Assembly: GCA_947453125.1 (NCBI GenBank)
Contig: CANGGC010000204.1
Span: 1 to 5,781, forward strand
Source of the DNA: Planctomycetaceae bacterium
GTDB taxonomy: Bacteria; Planctomycetota; Planctomycetia; Pirellulales; UBA1268
Reading direction: 5' to 3'
DNA length: 5,781 bases
Each line of letters starts with the position of its first letter. The first letter of the stretch is position 1. The translations under genes were made by a program, and so were the position numbers. Shown in pieces: positions 5,411 through 5,781 of this stretch. The notes beneath the pieces were generated by a model. The model did not search any database, had not been told where the DNA came from, and saw only the letters and a program-made list of their open reading frames with translations.

Positions 5411-5443
5411 TGGCAGCCGGCCCCGCGAAGGGGCCGGCTGCCA
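5411..5443 (-). terminator. Long GC hairpin after the DUF1559 gene, no T run
   Basis: A perfect 14-bp stem (5411-5424 with 5430-5443) encloses a 5-nt loop, 16 bp past the DUF1559 stop. Neither side has a T tract, so it is either a U-less terminator or a 3'-end stabiliser that lets some transcription continue into the lipoprotein gene. A smaller overlapping inverted repeat (TGCGGC/GCCGCA, 5360-5385) lies between it and that gene. Confidence 0.5.
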
Positions 5444-5459
5444 CCCTTGAACAAAGGCC

Positions 5460-5781
5460 TCAGTCGATCGAGGTGTTGAGCGCCTGGCCGTCCGCCCGGC
5501 CAGCGAGTTGGAGGAGCGTCAGCGGATCGGTGTCGACCGCGAGATACTTCACCGAGCCGTCGACCATCGAGTAGCCGATCAAGCCGCCGGAGTGCATGCT
5601 GCCGAAGCGATACCAAGTCCGCGAAGCCGGGTTGTACCGGGTGCCGCCGAAAGAGGTCGTCATCCAGTGCATCGGCATCGCGCCACACATGTACGAGATG
5701 CACGTCTGACGACCGACACCTTTCACGCCGTCGGTGAAGCTGCCGAGGACCTCGCCGAAGGCGATCGTCTTTGAGGTGCCG
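5460..5781 (-). CDS. DUF1559-family protein, C-terminal part only
   Basis: The last 106 residues of a protein whose N-terminus lies beyond the right edge. Visible signatures of the DUF1559 (SBP_bac_10) family are GTSKTIAFGEVLG at the cut end, the Gly/Trp/Tyr-rich middle, then FGSMHSGG, MVDGSVKYL and the closing LQLAGRADGQ. These proteins normally start with a pilin-like prepilin signal and are present in dozens of copies in planctomycete genomes; their function is unknown and an envelope or pseudopilin-like role is only proposed. Four cysteines/methionine-rich positions (CISYMCGAM) are present in the middle. The lipoprotein gene lies just downstream on the same strand. A GTG in frame at 5726 is not the start, because the family signature continues upstream of it to the window edge. 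Confidence 0.92.
   Translation of the reverse strand, partial: GTSKTIAFGEVLGSFTDGVKGVGRQTCISYMCGAMPMHWMTTSFGGTRYNPASRTWYRFGSMHSGGLIGYSMVDGSVKYLAVDTDPLTLLQLAGRADGQALNTSID

Noticed and set aside
4880..5444. Two alternative leftward frames over the small lipoprotein gene
   Set aside because: Neither has a signal peptide with a lipobox; the frame at 4945-5313 has that, a ribosome binding site and a terminator behind it.

Overview
The window is very GC-rich and reads as chromosomal DNA from a planctomycete (phylum Planctomycetota). The best clue is the C-terminal end of a DUF1559 protein at the right edge, because that family is greatly expanded in Planctomycetota and close relatives. An LpxB gene (Gram-negative lipid A synthesis), an exported lactonase-like beta-propeller with a twin-arginine-type leader, and an exported tandem cysteine-rich YHS/TRASH-like protein fit the same picture. 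The phylum assignment is inference from protein families; there is no rRNA gene here.

Layout, left to right. (1) Positions 1-772, minus strand: 5' two thirds of lpxB, cut by the left edge. (2) 802-839: a strong intrinsic terminator reading leftward, which ends the transcript of (3) a 148-residue exported protein with two cysteine-rich metal-binding-like modules (907-1353, minus). That gene has a recognisable promoter at 1413-1441, so it looks monocistronic. (4) 1557-2963, minus: a major facilitator superfamily membrane protein. (5) 2964-3139: a divergent intergenic region with a good sigma70-like promoter for the rightward genes, a short direct repeat, a near-palindrome and a wider inverted repeat. 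(6) 3140-4345, plus: an exported lactonase/YbhE-type seven-bladed beta-propeller. (7) 4389-4754, plus: panD, aspartate 1-decarboxylase, with every active-site residue I could check present. (8) 4826-4863: a bidirectional terminator between convergent genes. (9) 4945-5313, minus: a small Pro/Ala-rich lipoprotein. (10) 5411-5443: a long GC hairpin just behind (11) the DUF1559 gene (5460 to the right edge, minus).

The lactonase and panD probably form a two-gene transcript. The DUF1559 gene and the small lipoprotein probably form a leftward unit. Lipid A synthesis, beta-alanine/CoA supply and the exported proteins share no evident pathway, so this looks like ordinary housekeeping and envelope gene content. 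I see no transposase, integrase, CRISPR array, tRNA, rRNA, phage gene or defence cassette, and no clear candidate for an undescribed multi-gene system. The points most worth a second look are the tandem cysteine-rich exported protein, the placement of lpxB directly behind a terminator, the leader on the lactonase, and the structured divergent control region.
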